From positions 55,432,150 to 55,496,149 of the forward strand of contig OY855903.1 of assembly GCA_963693305.1 (NCBI GenBank): a stretch of DNA of 64,000 bases, read 5' to 3'. This document shows, one piece after another, positions 11,801 to 24,200 of the stretch (positions within the stretch are counted from its first letter, which is position 1; each line of letters opens with the position of its first letter). Position numbers and translations under genes: made by a program. This stretch comes from Meandrina meandrites (Eukaryota > Cnidaria > Anthozoa > Scleractinia > Meandrinidae). The notes under the pieces are model-generated. The model was not told where the DNA came from and made no database searches. It saw only the letters and a list, made by a program, of their open reading frames with translations.

Positions 11801-13827
11801 TAGTTAGTACTTTTTCATAAACCTTCGTTCCATATTTCTTAAAACCTCCAGTTTATATTAAAACAAAAACTGCGACAAGGGAACATTTACAACTACTATT
11901 ACACCCGAGCTCCCAATTGTGAACACTGCTGGTTCAAAAGGTGCTAAGACATGTCTTCATTGCTTTCAGTTGTCCACGAATCATCGTATCCTATAGTTAT
12001 CCGTATCATTGGGAGACAAACCCCTGCACAACTACTGATGTGGGATATCGCATTGTGGATAAGTGTCACAGAGGTAAAGGAATAGTAAACCACTATATTA
12101 AAAAGCTGTCTTTGTAAGAACCCCCCACTCGCAAACTCGCGTAAAAATAATTTTGCTTGAAACTCTGCCAACCGAAAGACTTAACCGAGGCTAGAACTGA
12201 AACAGTTTTGGCTTGATTCGAAATGGTTTTCCGGCCGTGTTAGGTGCGATAAAATATTTTTCCTCTTCCATGCCCGCCACAACGTTAAAAAAAAATAAAG
12301 TCATTGTAAAATATTTCACTCGCGTCGTCTACCAACAAATTTTATATCAATTTGCTCATAACCATTTCTTGTTTACTACGAAAGTACCAAATTCTTCCTC
12401 GATATATCTGGAAATGGTTGGTTTTCAGGCATTGAAATCAATAAAATAATTTATTTAAGTTGTTTGTTATCTTATAAATAATTGCTCATAGCCAAAGAAC
12501 GCTAAGTTTTCTAATTAATTTCTAAATTTGTCCAAGTTATTTCCTGTTCTTTTTCTTTTATCTCCGACGTTAGTTTTTGATGGACACGATGATAGTGAGT
12601 GTGGTAGTACATGGAAGTCATCTGGCCACCGTAAGTAAAGAACTTGGCCAAATAAATAAAGTAGATCGGGCAATGATTCATGTTAAAGTGTCATAAAACG
12701 TAATTATATTTATTAACGTTGGTGTCTCCTAAATGGAAAGACATTTTGTGCAATTAATGACGTTGCGTGTAAAGCAGATCTTACCGAGGGCTTTTGGAAT
12801 TTCAAAAGAAAATTCCCGGTAACTACACATTTACATTTTTCATTAAACCTTAATCTTGTTTCTAAAAACCTTTGCCTAATAACGCTGCAATTAAAGTTGT
12901 CTCGTGGTGTAAAATGACCTCGAGAAGCATCACCTTAAATAATCACGACAGTGGTGCCCCCAAAATGTTATGAAACCAAAGAAGTAACAAACGCGAAGTG
13001 GTCATATGTATTTAACAGTAGATCCTTTTCAGCTATTTTCGAATCTTTTGTGTTCATGCTAATCTGCCCGCCAAGCCTTGTTAGCAGTTACAAAACAGAA
13101 AATAATTAGAACTCCAAAATGAGATCTGGCGGGCAATTAACATAAACATAAAAGAATAATAAACAACTGAAAAAAGTCTACATGACTACAATCCCGAGTT
13201 TTCAGAATGACGAATAGTCAACAGGGCGCGGCCGAATAGACCTTTTTCGCTTGGGCGTTCTGTTGCCCCATTACAGACTATGTGATGATATTCTTGAGAA
13301 TTTTTACTTTCAAATTTTCAAATAGTCGCGTGTATATGAATGAATAAAAAGAATTCTCTAGAGAATATCACGTGGTCAGTAATGAGAAAACAAACCGCCC
13401 AAGCAAAAAAGGTCTATTGACTCTCTCTCATAAAAAAACGAGGCCTAGTTGTTAAATTTCTATGAAAGTAGACACAGTAAATGATTCAATCAAAAACCTA
13501 CAATTTCGTGTTTTTCACGCCAGAAATCAAGGATAATTAATTATCCTTTTTGAGAACAACGTGTTCTATCCACGAATAAACAGCAATAGGAGAACTAATC
13601 AGATTCTTGATTTTTCTAATAGAACTTATTGAGTGTCTACATAATTTGACCACAAAAGCAATTCGTGGTCAAATTATGTCGCACAAAAACTCACTATATT
13701 CCCAACTTTTATCTATTCTATACCAGCTGGAAGACGGGTCTTGTATGGTCATCCTTGCCCCGCGAACCCGTCCGTCGATAGTCTTGGAATATTTAAAAAC
13801 CGTGATGGGATGCTGTATGTGAAGTAG
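8871..13827 (+). CDS. Gene B: secreted PAN/apple + fibrinogen-like protein, complete
   Basis: Eight coding exons: 8871-9188, 9571-9688, 10327-10494, 10901-10956, 11052-11098, 11970-12073, 12574-12630, 13727-13827 (TAG). They sum to 969 nt, giving 322 residues with no internal stop. The ATG at 8871 is chosen because a splice acceptor (ttatttcag) ends at 8857 and gene C starts at the same point; an in-frame ATG at 8841 lies in the presumed intron. Residues 1-20 look like a signal peptide (HYFGILVIISSAG). Residues ~24-100 are a PAN/apple domain with LSECVIMCLHDFRCKS and SCDLNDADR. Exons 2-3 match the start of a fibrinogen C-terminal domain (SCAEI, SGYYW, VYCDM, GGWTLV). The C-terminal exons have paired cysteines but no assigned fold. 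Such proteins are extracellular; ligand unknown. It resembles coral proteins often annotated as skeletal organic matrix protein 5-like, which I recall but cannot check. Confidence 0.9.
11381..11402 (+). repeat. Poly-G tract (22 nt)
   Basis: An uninterrupted run of G in intron 5 of gene B, followed by accctaagg. Similar runs occur at 34,329-34,348, 35,709-35,728 and 47,956-47,977, and a C run at 48,354-48,369. The run at 47,956 marks one end of a MITE, so some of these tracts are mobile-element termini. Length in the assembly may be unreliable. Confidence 0.9.
12095..12420 (-). repeat. Dispersed repeat, copy inverted relative to 15,763-16,075
   Basis: This part of intron 6 of gene B is the reverse complement of the segment at about 15,763-16,075, and of a third copy at about 53,795-54,110. 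Shared landmarks include ttccagatatatcgagga, gttgtggcgggcatggaa and ggttcttacagagacagc. Identity is high but interrupted by small indels. No coding potential or clear termini were seen. The two copies around gene B could pair in a transcript that reads past the gene end. Confidence 0.75.
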
Positions 13828-16800
13828 CCGGATCAGCTATGGGATCGAAGCACATCTACAACAGTGCTTCTCAAGAAATCCTTTTACGAAGTTGTCGTGG
13901 ATGAAGTTCATATAGATGGTTCCTGCCGATGCCAAGCTGAGGGTTCTTTCTAGTGCACACCTGAAGCAAGGGACATTTTCGTTTTTTGTTATCATTTTGT
14001 TGCATCCTTACATTACTTAGGTAGCGTTCCTTTCAACCAATCTATTTTCGGATCTAGTTAATCCACATTGTTTCAATCTTTGTGTTAGCTGGAACGAAAA
14101 TCTAAAAATAGATCGAGCCACAGCGACAAGGCACATGGGAATCGCTTTTTTCAAAACAAAGATGGTCGAAACTGATCCGTACCAAGCTTGATTCGCTCAA
14201 ATGGAATAAAAATCTGAAACCAGTTTCAGTATCAGTCTGAACGATTCACCTCCAGAGGTGGATTGTTTGGATTGCAATCTAAGATTGCTTTGTCCATAAA
14301 TGGAACAAGAAATCTCATTTTCGATCGCAAAATCCAGATTTAGATTGATTAAAAGAAACGCTACCTTTGTGGTTTTAAGATAATTTGTAAACTGTAATGA
14401 AAAAGGAAGTAAAGACGCCTGATTTAACAGACTGTTATTTGCCTGTCAACCATTTTTAATAATATATACTTAATATACTCGACCGAGGAAGGATATATTA
14501 ATCTTGAAAAAGAAACTTTTTGTGACTTTCTCAATAGACGACTACACAGTTTTCTTAACTTTCCGATATATTACAGACGTCTATTTTAGACATTTTGTAA
14601 AGCTTCATATTCAACCTCTGTGGTGCGGACTCTGTATATCTCGTATATGTACATCACATTTTTCCCAATGGGTCAGTTCGCTTTGAGCTGGACTTCTATG
14701 GTTGGGTATTCAAAAGTGTTAACTGCACTTTTTTGAATGACGTTCATTTTCTAGTTTTGTAAGCAATCTGTTGCAATAAAATGGACAAAATGTTAAAAGT
14801 TGTGTGTGTGTTTGTATGAAGAAAACTGATGCGTACCGTTGTTTATTTGTGCACATTTCACGTACTCTTTTATCCAATAAATTCAGGTGGAATTTAATTG
14901 TTGCTATTTTTCTAGCATTTCCAAAAGAGATTGGGCATAAATAAAGTTCGCGCTGATTGTTTATGCGCATACTTACTGCACATGTAATTCACGTAATAGC
15001 GAAGCGCACGAGGTGTAAAAAAAAGAATGCCAATGATTATACCCCCCACGAGGCTCAGACAACATCAGCGTGTTCTGAGAGAAATAGAGGGAATCTACGC
15101 GAATATTTCATGTAAGGAAAGTGTTTTATAAAACACCGGCTGTTTAAGAAGTGTCTTACGAAATTGTCCGCCATTCCGATTTGTTTGTCTGAGTCTTGTT
15201 TGAGTCATGACGTCATTGTACATCGAGTGCACACACCGATGGAACTTTCCACACTCATATGGCTGCCCTAACTTGGCGATGACGTAACACTCATAGATGG
15301 CTGGTGACTCCTTTTATGCTTTCTGTAGATCGCTCCCGTTACCAATTATCTTCATTTTAATAAACATCTGATCGTGAGAACATTAAAAATTACAACTCTT
15401 TGTTTGTCATCATGATTTCATACTCAGTATTGAAATAAATTTAACTTGATTTATACACGTTGCCTTATGCTCGCTTGTTATAGTGAGTTTCTGGTTTTCA
15501 GAGGGTTCTGCATGCTATTTGCTGCGCAACTGCAAGGAAATATACTTATTTAAGACATGCTATGTGCGCATTTGTATCACACATTATATGTATTGTAATC
15601 ATTAAAAATTAATAAACAAAGGACTACACTTTCTGGCTGCGTAGGGTTGAGTTAGCAACTTGGTCTCAATTTTCAAAAATTAGCTTCTAAATTAAGGCCA
15701 TTTTCAGCCTTCGATAGAAGGCGATTTGTAGTAGTCATAAAAGAATTCGATTTCGCATTTCCAGATATATCGAGGAAGAATTTGGTACTTTCGTAGTATA
15801 CAAGAAATGGTTATGATCAAATTTATGTAAAATTTGTTGCTAGACAACGTGAGTGAAATATTTTACAATGACTTCGAACGTTGTGGCGGGCATGGAAGAG
15901 CAAAAATATTTTATCGCACCTAACACGGTCAGAAAACCATTTCGAATCAAGCCAAAAGTGTTTTAGTTCTAGCCTCCGTAAAGTCCTTTAGTTGGCAGAG
16001 TTTCAGGCAAAATTATTTTTACGCGAATTTGCGAGAGGGTGGTTCTTACAGAGACAGCTTTTTAATATCTCTGTTAACTGCAATGGAAACAAATTAACCG
16101 TAAGCCGTAGATTAAAATGGCCAATATTTTACCCGGTAAAACACTATCCCATTGAAACCCTTCTGTACCTATGTTATTTGAAAGAAGCTATTGCGTGTCT
16201 CCCATTTTGAGAGGGAGTTGTGTGCGTTTTAACATGCAAACTGAAAGACCGTTAATTAGTTTTACCAGAATCTTTCAAAACTCATTATTAATTTATCGAG
16301 TTAAATGGAAGACGCTGTGTGTCTTATTTTTAACTCTTTTCTCTTTGTTTGGAAATGTGAAGGAACGCTCTGTCTAGTGCTTTATATATGACTTTATCCG
16401 CGAATGTTAGTGTTTGTAAAGGGTATCAAGACTTCGAAATGTCTCAATTTTCTCATTTACGTTTTATTAACCTTATCCTGGGTTCCTTGGCAAACAATGT
16501 TTGAAAGTGATTGATTCTGTTTTGCTAATTATCAGAATTATTGTAAACACTGGTTTTCTCCTAATAATTAAAAAAGGCATACCTTTTAAACACGGAGAAA
16601 GCTAAAGGGAATTCTTTTTCTCACAGACGTTAACCCAGCTACTTAGTAGGTCAAGACATAAACAAGGTATGTCGTAACATAAGTCTTTTCGTTGCACACA
16701 GCAGATATAATTTTGTGTAGGGTTATTTACACGACTAGCTACCTTAGACCGTTTTTTGATTTACACAGTGTGAATTTTTCGGTGGAGTTCGAAGAAATTT

Positions 16801-17009
16801 GTTCTATTAGAACAATTGCTTTGGTTTTGAAGGTACAATTCTCAAGCGTGCGGAGTTCGAAATTATAAGCGCTCGTCCAACAACGCGTAATAATTTAAAA
16901 AGCCATGTGCAGGTTTGTTTTCAAAGTGACGACATTTTAGAAAGCAAAAGTACCTGGCTTTCCGTCCGAACCGTACGAAGGAAACACGCTGAAACTTGGC
17001 ATGAACCTT

Positions 17010-19258
17010 TTTCGTGTTCTAGAAAAATTTTGTTGAAAATAAGCAAAACAAGTCGAGTAATGTTTTGCAAGTTGCAATTTAATCATTTGTTTGATTTTCT
17101 CAATATTTTGTAGTAAAATTGTCCATATTTATTGATTGCTAAGATATCATGGAAACCACGGATCTTTTTAATTTTTCAAACACAAGTTTTAAGTGATAGC
17201 AGCCATGAAAAGGGTGGGCATTTGGCAAGGATAGCTATCACATTAATTTTATGCGGTTGCTGAGAGTATAGCAGTTTTAGAGCAAAGAAGTCGCCATTTT
17301 AAAAAATCTATGGTTATGATTATCATGTAAATTACTGAGAGTGAAATTAAACAGTTTGCCTGCTTGTTTGATGTCATAATAAACAAAACTTCCCATGGAA
17401 TTTTATTAAACTGAAAAGAAGGCTTCAGAAATGAGCTCACAACATTTATGGTTAAACATGATTTCATGGAAACTTCTGTCAGACTCCAAGAATAATTAGA
17501 AATCGCTTATTCTCTTCCTTTTCCAAAAGGGACCTGTCATACTAATAAATATCCGCGGAACACCTTAAGACACTGTGTGCTGATTTAAACAATGTATAGT
17601 TAACCGCAAACGCGTTGAAAAACGCATTTGGTAAACAATATAACCGGGAACACGCATTTCTACATCACCTGCGAAATATGAATAAGTAAATGACCTAAGA
17701 AAAAGGTTATAATGTTTCCTAACGCTGTTAAAGTTGTTTTCAAATATTTGAGCACATTTTCACGTATTTCTTTCTGAAGGTTTGACTCCGAGCCACTCAT
17801 AAACTATATTAAGACAAACCGACACGTGATCAGTCGTATCAACTGAAAAAGCGCGAAGGCTAAAGGTAAACAATACAAACTTTTTTTTGTCTTCAATTTA
17901 TTTTAATATTATTTGATACCACTTTGGACCATTTTTCTTTGGATTTTTTTTTATAGGGAAAGATATAAGCTAAAAGTTAATCAGACTTTGGAAACAATAT
18001 ATCTGGTAAACATGCAGTTATTGTCACAAGCACAGCTGGCAACCTTTATTAAATTGAGCCGGTGAACTTCAATAACTGTTTCGTTGATATTTTTTCTTTT
18101 CATATATTAATTCGTGCCGAATTGAGAAAAAAAAAACAAATATTTTTAAATATCACAACTATTATTACTTGGCATCAACAGTTTTCGTGTTCTAGCTCTA
18201 TCTTGAAAATAGTACAAAACAAATTGAGTAATTTCTTGAAAAGTTGTAATTTTATAATTTGTTTGATTTTCTCAATATTTCATGCAAATCTCCAATCTTT
18301 TAAACGTTTTACACACAAGTCTTAAGTGATAGCAGCCTTAAAAGAGTGGGTATCTATGACATTAATTTTACGCGGTTTCTGAGAGTAGATCTGTTTTAGA
18401 GAAAAAAATTAAGAAGTCGCTATTTTTAAAATTCTACGGTTAGGATTTTCATGTCAATTGCTGTAAGTGAAATTTAACAGTTTTTCCAGCTTCTTTGATG
18501 TCATAACAAACAACACTTCCAATGACATTTTATTAAACTGAAAAGAAGGCTTCAGAAAAGGGTTTATTGCTTGATTAGCACGATATATTCATATAATTAC
18601 TCTACATTATTTCAAGAATCTTCTGTCAGACTCTAAAAATTCTTAGAAATCGCTTATTGTTTTCCTTTTCAAAAAGGGACCTGTCGTACCAATAAATATC
18701 CACGGACCTGCATGCTAATTGCAAAATGTATTTGGTAAACAAGATAACGGGCAACGCGCATTTCTACATCACCTGAGAAATGTGAATAAGTAAATGACTT
18801 TTGAAAAAGGAATAATGTTTCTTAATTTTTAACCACCATTTCTTTTCACGATATACAAGTTGTTTTTAAATATATGAGCACATTTTCACGTATTTCTTTC
18901 TGAAGGTTTGACTCCGAGCCACTCATAATCTATTAAAAAAAACCGACACGCGATTATCGTAGCTACTGAAAGAGTGGGGAGGCAAAAGGTAAACAATGCA
19001 AAGTTTTTGTCTTCAATTTATTTTAATATTGTTTTATGCCATTTTGGACAATTTTTGCTTTGCAATTTTTTTATAGGGAAAGATATAAGGTAAAAATTAA
19101 TTTGCCGATATAAACCAAATTACTTTGGAAACAATATATCTGGTAAACAGTCATTATCACAAGCACAGCTGGCAACCTTTATTAAATTCAGCCGGTGAAC
19201 TTTAGTAAATGTTTCGTTGATATTTTTTATTTTGTTAATTCGTGCCGAATTCAGAAAA
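17010..19258. repeat. ~1.1-kb imperfect tandem duplication
   Basis: Two consecutive copies, about 17,010-18,125 and 18,184-19,258, share many landmarks in the same order: atttgtttgattttctcaat, cacaagt.ttaagtgatagc, agggacctgtc, ggtttgactccgagccactc, agcacagctggcaaccttta and ttaattcgtgccgaatt. Divergence is substantial, so this is an old event. The same sequence type recurs at about 55,330-56,664, where it carries its own shorter ~270-bp internal duplication. Confidence 0.75.
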
Positions 19259-19312
19259 ATAAATCAACAAGTTCGCGATTCCCATATATGGTCTGGACGT
19301 CCTTGTTATCCG

Positions 19313-19708
19313 TTATGCCGTGTAAGTACATAACAGATATCCTCCGATGTAAGTAGGTGGTGGCGACAATTCGTCCAAGTATCGCAAAGCGCTGCATAAC
19401 CTCTGTAGTTTTAGCTTTAAGATACTTATCGTTGACACTTTGTTGACACTTTGAAATTTCTCCGGAGCGGTTTCAGAGCCAAAGTTAAGGTGGCTCTGAA
19501 ACCGCTCCGGAAAAATTTTTTTTGCAAAAGCAAAAAAAGCCCAACTAAATTTTTTGCAGGCATGAAAAAATTGTCTGCAGGAAGATGACACCGGAAAAAA
19601 TGTTTTCACAGACAACGATACAGAAAAAGAATTGTTTGTCTTGAAAAAATTTTCACCCCCCTGCTTCCAAAAAAATAATGGTCCGCCCCATAGATAGACA
19701 AGATACAT
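19313..19708. repeat. Dispersed repeat, also present at ~37,200-37,440
   Basis: Both copies contain ttgcaaaagcaaaa, a segment near cagacaacgayacagaaaaa and a Phe/Lys-rich A-run region in the same order. One copy ends near tccgccccatagata, the other near the CCTCCC boundary. The 131-codon reverse-strand frame covering this copy has low-complexity composition and is probably not a gene. The family is not recognised. Confidence 0.55.
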
Positions 19709-20930
19709 CCCCTTATTTAGTATTCTAAATATCCTAAATCACATCAAAATAAGCCACAATATATATTTTTCAATTCCTTTGCAATTTATGCAATACTGCT
19801 CAACAAAGATTTCAATTACCTTTAACGTTTCGACACAGGGGAGCAAGGAAAACATTGCGTGCAGAATGTAATTTAATTAGGCGAAATATTTTCACGTCTA
19901 TTAAACACTACAAGCAGTTGAATGAAAGAGTTTCGTTTTCATGACTGAGAACAACTTCCAAATAGTCAATACATGGAAATAACAATCAGATCGGAATTCA
20001 ATAACTATTAAAGCGAGTTTTCATTCTGTCTTAACTACTTTTTGGCAAGTTGCAATATTTATGCAAATTTCGCGCGAAATGTAATTTGATTACACTGTCT
20101 TGTTTTCAAGCTCTAGATTGAATCTTGAATGGTGAAAAAAAAAACTCTTTTTAATGAAAGTTGCATTCTGTGAATGAAATCCTGCTTCAATTGAATTGAA
20201 CAATCAATTGCTGACTACAATTTTATTTAATTTTCCATTTTTTTTTCAAAGTTATTTTTTGTTTATGAACACAAATGCCACTTCCGGATCTTTTTCATCA
20301 AAAGATGTCGATTTCACGTTGCGTTTCCCACGGATTATAAAAAAACATGCAGCTGTAAGGAGAACATTTTCAGTGGCTTCACACTTGAAAACGAGGATTC
20401 ATAATATTTTGCACTGTAAAACATTTATTCCAATTACATACATGACAATTTCTTTTACAAGTGCGTGTCGTGCTCGAGCTCCGTTCGACCGTTGCTTCGT
20501 TAACAACATCCTTGCTTCCTGATTGGATTACGATCACCGCACCAAGCCCGCAATGAGGCGGGCTATTGTTTAAGCACAATTACACCGGACGATTATCGAT
20601 CCCGAACCATTCCCTTGGGATTGCTAACAGCTTTTTTCCACTACATAGAGTCTAAAGCGCATGCGCATTAGACTCAAAAATGGGGGTCATTGGATTCGTT
20701 TTGAGTTATAAGCGCTTAAAGGGAAAATTAAGGGTGTTTTTAACAGGTAAAACTGTTGCTATAGTAACCAGTGACGTCATGAAAATGACCGCAACTTGTT
20801 CAGCAATGATTGGGAAATTGTGTTATATCATTATTGTAGCAGTAACTGATAAAGATTTGTAGCACTGACCCAATAAAGTTTAAGAGCTGGAAAGTGCTGG
20901 AAACCGTTGCGAGCCTCCTTAACTTCAATC

Positions 20931-21152
20931 TCGTCCCCAGAGCCCGTGATCCTTCTGGACTGCGCCAGGAATCGAGACCTCTGGCCGCTCCCAATTTCTG
21001 AGCATGCGCAGAATACTCGTTCTGTGTTTTTCAGCCAATCACATTTTTCATATTTGACAATGAGTCCGTGAATCGCGGACTTCCGGTTTTGGAAGCGGCC
21101 AGAGGTCTCGATTCCTGGCGCAGACCAGAAGGATCGCGGCCTCTGGGGACGA
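20931..21152. mobile_element. MITE with ~70-bp inverted repeats
   Basis: The element starts TCGTCCCCAGAG and ends CTCTGGGGACGA, with inverted arms that share gcgccaggaatcgagacctc and ggccgct. The centre contains a CCAATCA box-like segment. A diverged partial relative lies at about 40,482-40,580 (cagacttccgatgttggagc, gggctctggtgacgag). It is non-coding. The superfamily cannot be told from the ends. Confidence 0.7.
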
Positions 21153-21293
21153 GAATGCCTTAACTTGGAATCAACATTTTTGGAAGTTTTGCCATTTTAT
21201 TCATTTTCAGCTAGTAAATGTTCCGTTCGGTGGCAAATTAGGCAATTTCGTCTCAACTGAAATAACATTATTTTTTATTTCAGGATCATTGAC

Positions 21294-24200
21294 ATGCTGC
21301 CGCATTATTTTGGTATTCTCGTAATCATAAGCTTAGCAAAGCTTCACGAGGCCTTGAAGCAATGCCCTGCCTCAACATACTCCGTGTATGGACATTGCCT
21401 GTCCGGCCACGTGATTTCAACGAGGATTTCGTCCAGTCTTAGTGAGTGCGTAATGATGTGCTCAGGCGAGTTTCGCTGTAAAAGTATCAACTTCCGCATC
21501 AGGGATAAGTCATGTGACTTGAACGATGCTGACAGGTACACTCACCCAGAGGATTACGGGCCAAAGGAAGGATCCGTGTACATGGACACTTCTGAAAAAT
21601 ACAATAAGGTCAGTTTACGATTTGAATGTTTTAATTCAAATGATACATCAAAAGGGTTGAATAAGAACCTAATAATGAAATTTATGATTATGGATTTGTA
21701 AACTGTGCAAGGACCACTTCGACAAACAGGAGCCAAAAGTAGCTGGATCTGTGTGTAGATCAGGATCAGCAGTGGACTTACAGAACGAAATTGTAAAATG
21801 CAAGGCTGATCGAACAGCTGTAAAAAGGTACATTTAACTTAGCCCATTGGGCTAAGTTAAACATACCTTTTTACAGCTGTTCGATCAGCCTTGCATTTTA
21901 AAATTTCTATGACTATGGATGTTGGAATATACTGCAAAAGTACGTTTGATCTTCACGAATATTTATTGACCACCGCAAAAGTGCTAAAACGCAATTAAAA
22001 TGTTATGAGACCAAGATTCGATGCTCCAGAATAAACTGGTATAGTTGTCATTAACTTTTGTTTGAAGGGCATTTATGTGTGCACCTTTTTGCAGACATTT
22101 TTTTAAGAAAATCGTAACGAGTCCTGCAGCATCATAGTGGGATCTTAGGGAGGGTCAAATTACATTATATCTAGTACATTACACATTAAAACGTCCAATA
22201 AGACTCATTCCGGGATAATGAAACCAAAAGGATAAAAAGCATACCCTTTTTTTTTGGACTGTGACCACAAAAACCATATCCTTTTCCACGTCTCTTTTGT
22301 ATATAGTCTATATATGGGAGTCCTTCCCCGGGGGGACCTTCATCTTCCATAATTTATGTTTTAATTATAGTAACTTTGCCGAAAGTGACCATAATTGGTT
22401 TGCATGCAATTTTTATTTATGGAAGGGTGGCTTCAAGTCTTGTGCGGAAATACACGAGGAATTCCCTCAGGCCGAAAGTGGTTATTACTGGATAAAGATT
22501 GGGAATAGAGATGCACAAGTTTATTGTGATATGGAGAATTACGGTAGGTGCAATGTACATAGCTCTAAGTGAAATTTGCAAGTCGTTTAATCCTAACTGA
22601 GAAATTGATTGCCATGACGACGATAAACAGAAAACCTTCAAATCAGGAAGACTTGAATAATCACTTAACCTAAGGAACGCGCATAAGGCCAAAAGGCTTT
22701 TAGCCCAGCCTACCCTCTTTCATGTCGCTGCCTTGACTTGGACCACCTCGTAGTGTTCCGCTTCTTCTCTGCTGTTCTTCTCCATATTGTGTTCGCCCTT
22801 CTCATTGTGTATGTCCTGACAACATGCTCGGAAGCTTTTGATGTTAGTTCAACGCTGTTGAAACTCATTTTTCTCTTCACATCGTTATAACCAGAAGTTA
22901 TTCCCTTCAAAATATGAGCACATTGAACACAATCGAAGCGAAAAATTCCTTCCACTATTTAGATTTTAAAAGTTTTCCAGTTCCATTGCCCGAAATCAAG
23001 TGCACCATGCATCAAACCGAAAAAGGGCAAACTCTACTAGGCTCTTATCATAGTACTCCTGGGCTCATAGAAAATAACATACCCAAGTTAGTAGTATACA
23101 AATTTCTGTAATGATTTTGCAGGCGGTGGCTGGACTTTGGTTGTGAGTGTCAGTTCAAAGAATAACGATCATCTTCAGAGAAAGGCCAACAACTGCCTCA
23201 ACTCAATACTGTGTGTTCCTTTTAGAAGTGATACTAACATTACAGGCCGGAAACTAAGCGACGAAGACATACATAAGCTTGCAGAAGATGAAGGTATTTG
23301 ATTTGTAACAAAATGGACATAACTGAGAATCTGAAGGCGGCCAACTTAAAATCAATGCTGAGAAGTATTTAAGGAACAACGGCATTTAGGCCCCCTTCAC
23401 TAAAATTTCCAGTAAAGTTAAACGAGTACTGTTGTATTTATCTAATTTTGTCCTAAATAATACTGCTACTGTATAATCTACTTCGGCGTGCATGGTCGAA
23501 AGCAAGTGAAGTGGTCCTAAAATGTATCGATAGCTTAATAGCTAATTTTATCATATGACCCGTACGGACCCGCGTGCTATTTCCTTGGAAAACATCCTCG
23601 ACTAGAGAGCCTGCTGTTTACAGGCTACACAAAACAAAGCAGCAGGTCCAACTATCTTGGCAGATCATTGCCAGCGTAAATTCGCACAGATTCGAAAGAC
23701 ATCACAAGAATCTCTCATAAGTTTCAAGTATTTACCTTTTTCTAGGAACCTTTAGAGTCCGTGTGTTGGATACCAACGTCACTGTATTCTATCAGGTATA
23801 AAATGGTGTGTTACTTTTTAACGTTTGGAGTATAGTTCTAAGCTAAAATTATTATTTTTATCATTTAAGGACGTTCGCGCGAAAATTTTCTAGTCGATAG
23901 ATTTTTCTAAAATTTTTACTGAGGACGGATAATGAGTTACTTGTGTCAGAAATACAAAAAAAAGTGGGGGTCACCGACTTCGTTTCAGAGATAAAGTCTG
24001 TAGAAAACTACCCTGATTTTGAAAAATTGGCGCACGTAATTTCGCACGGCTTTCAAGGTTTGTAGTTTAAATTATCGATGATGAGAAAACGGAGGCAAAC
24101 GATCTTGGTGATATTTTGAAGAAGTGCGTCTGTTGCGTAAATAATTTTAAGTGTTGCCATCTTTTATGCAAAACTTAGCCCTGGAAGAGGCATTTGAACC

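Larger units (their letters stand above)
13828..21283. other. Intergenic spacer between genes B and C, repeat-rich
   Basis: About 7.5 kb without a supported gene. From the end of gene B to about 17 kb it is homologous, in the same orientation, to 52.7-55.4 kb downstream of gene D, including the gene 3' flank. From 17.0 to 19.26 kb it is an internal tandem duplication. Then come a dispersed repeat (19,313-19,708) and a MITE with long inverted repeats (20,931-21,152). A fragment near 14,935-15,015 (tgtttatgcgcat) matches the end of the TTAA MITE at 23,865-24,528. The reverse-strand frame 14,719-14,970 has a diverged counterpart near 53.2 kb, but the differences are spread over all codon positions, so I treat it as repeat DNA. 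A first exon of gene C probably lies at the right end but is not identifiable. Confidence 0.6.
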
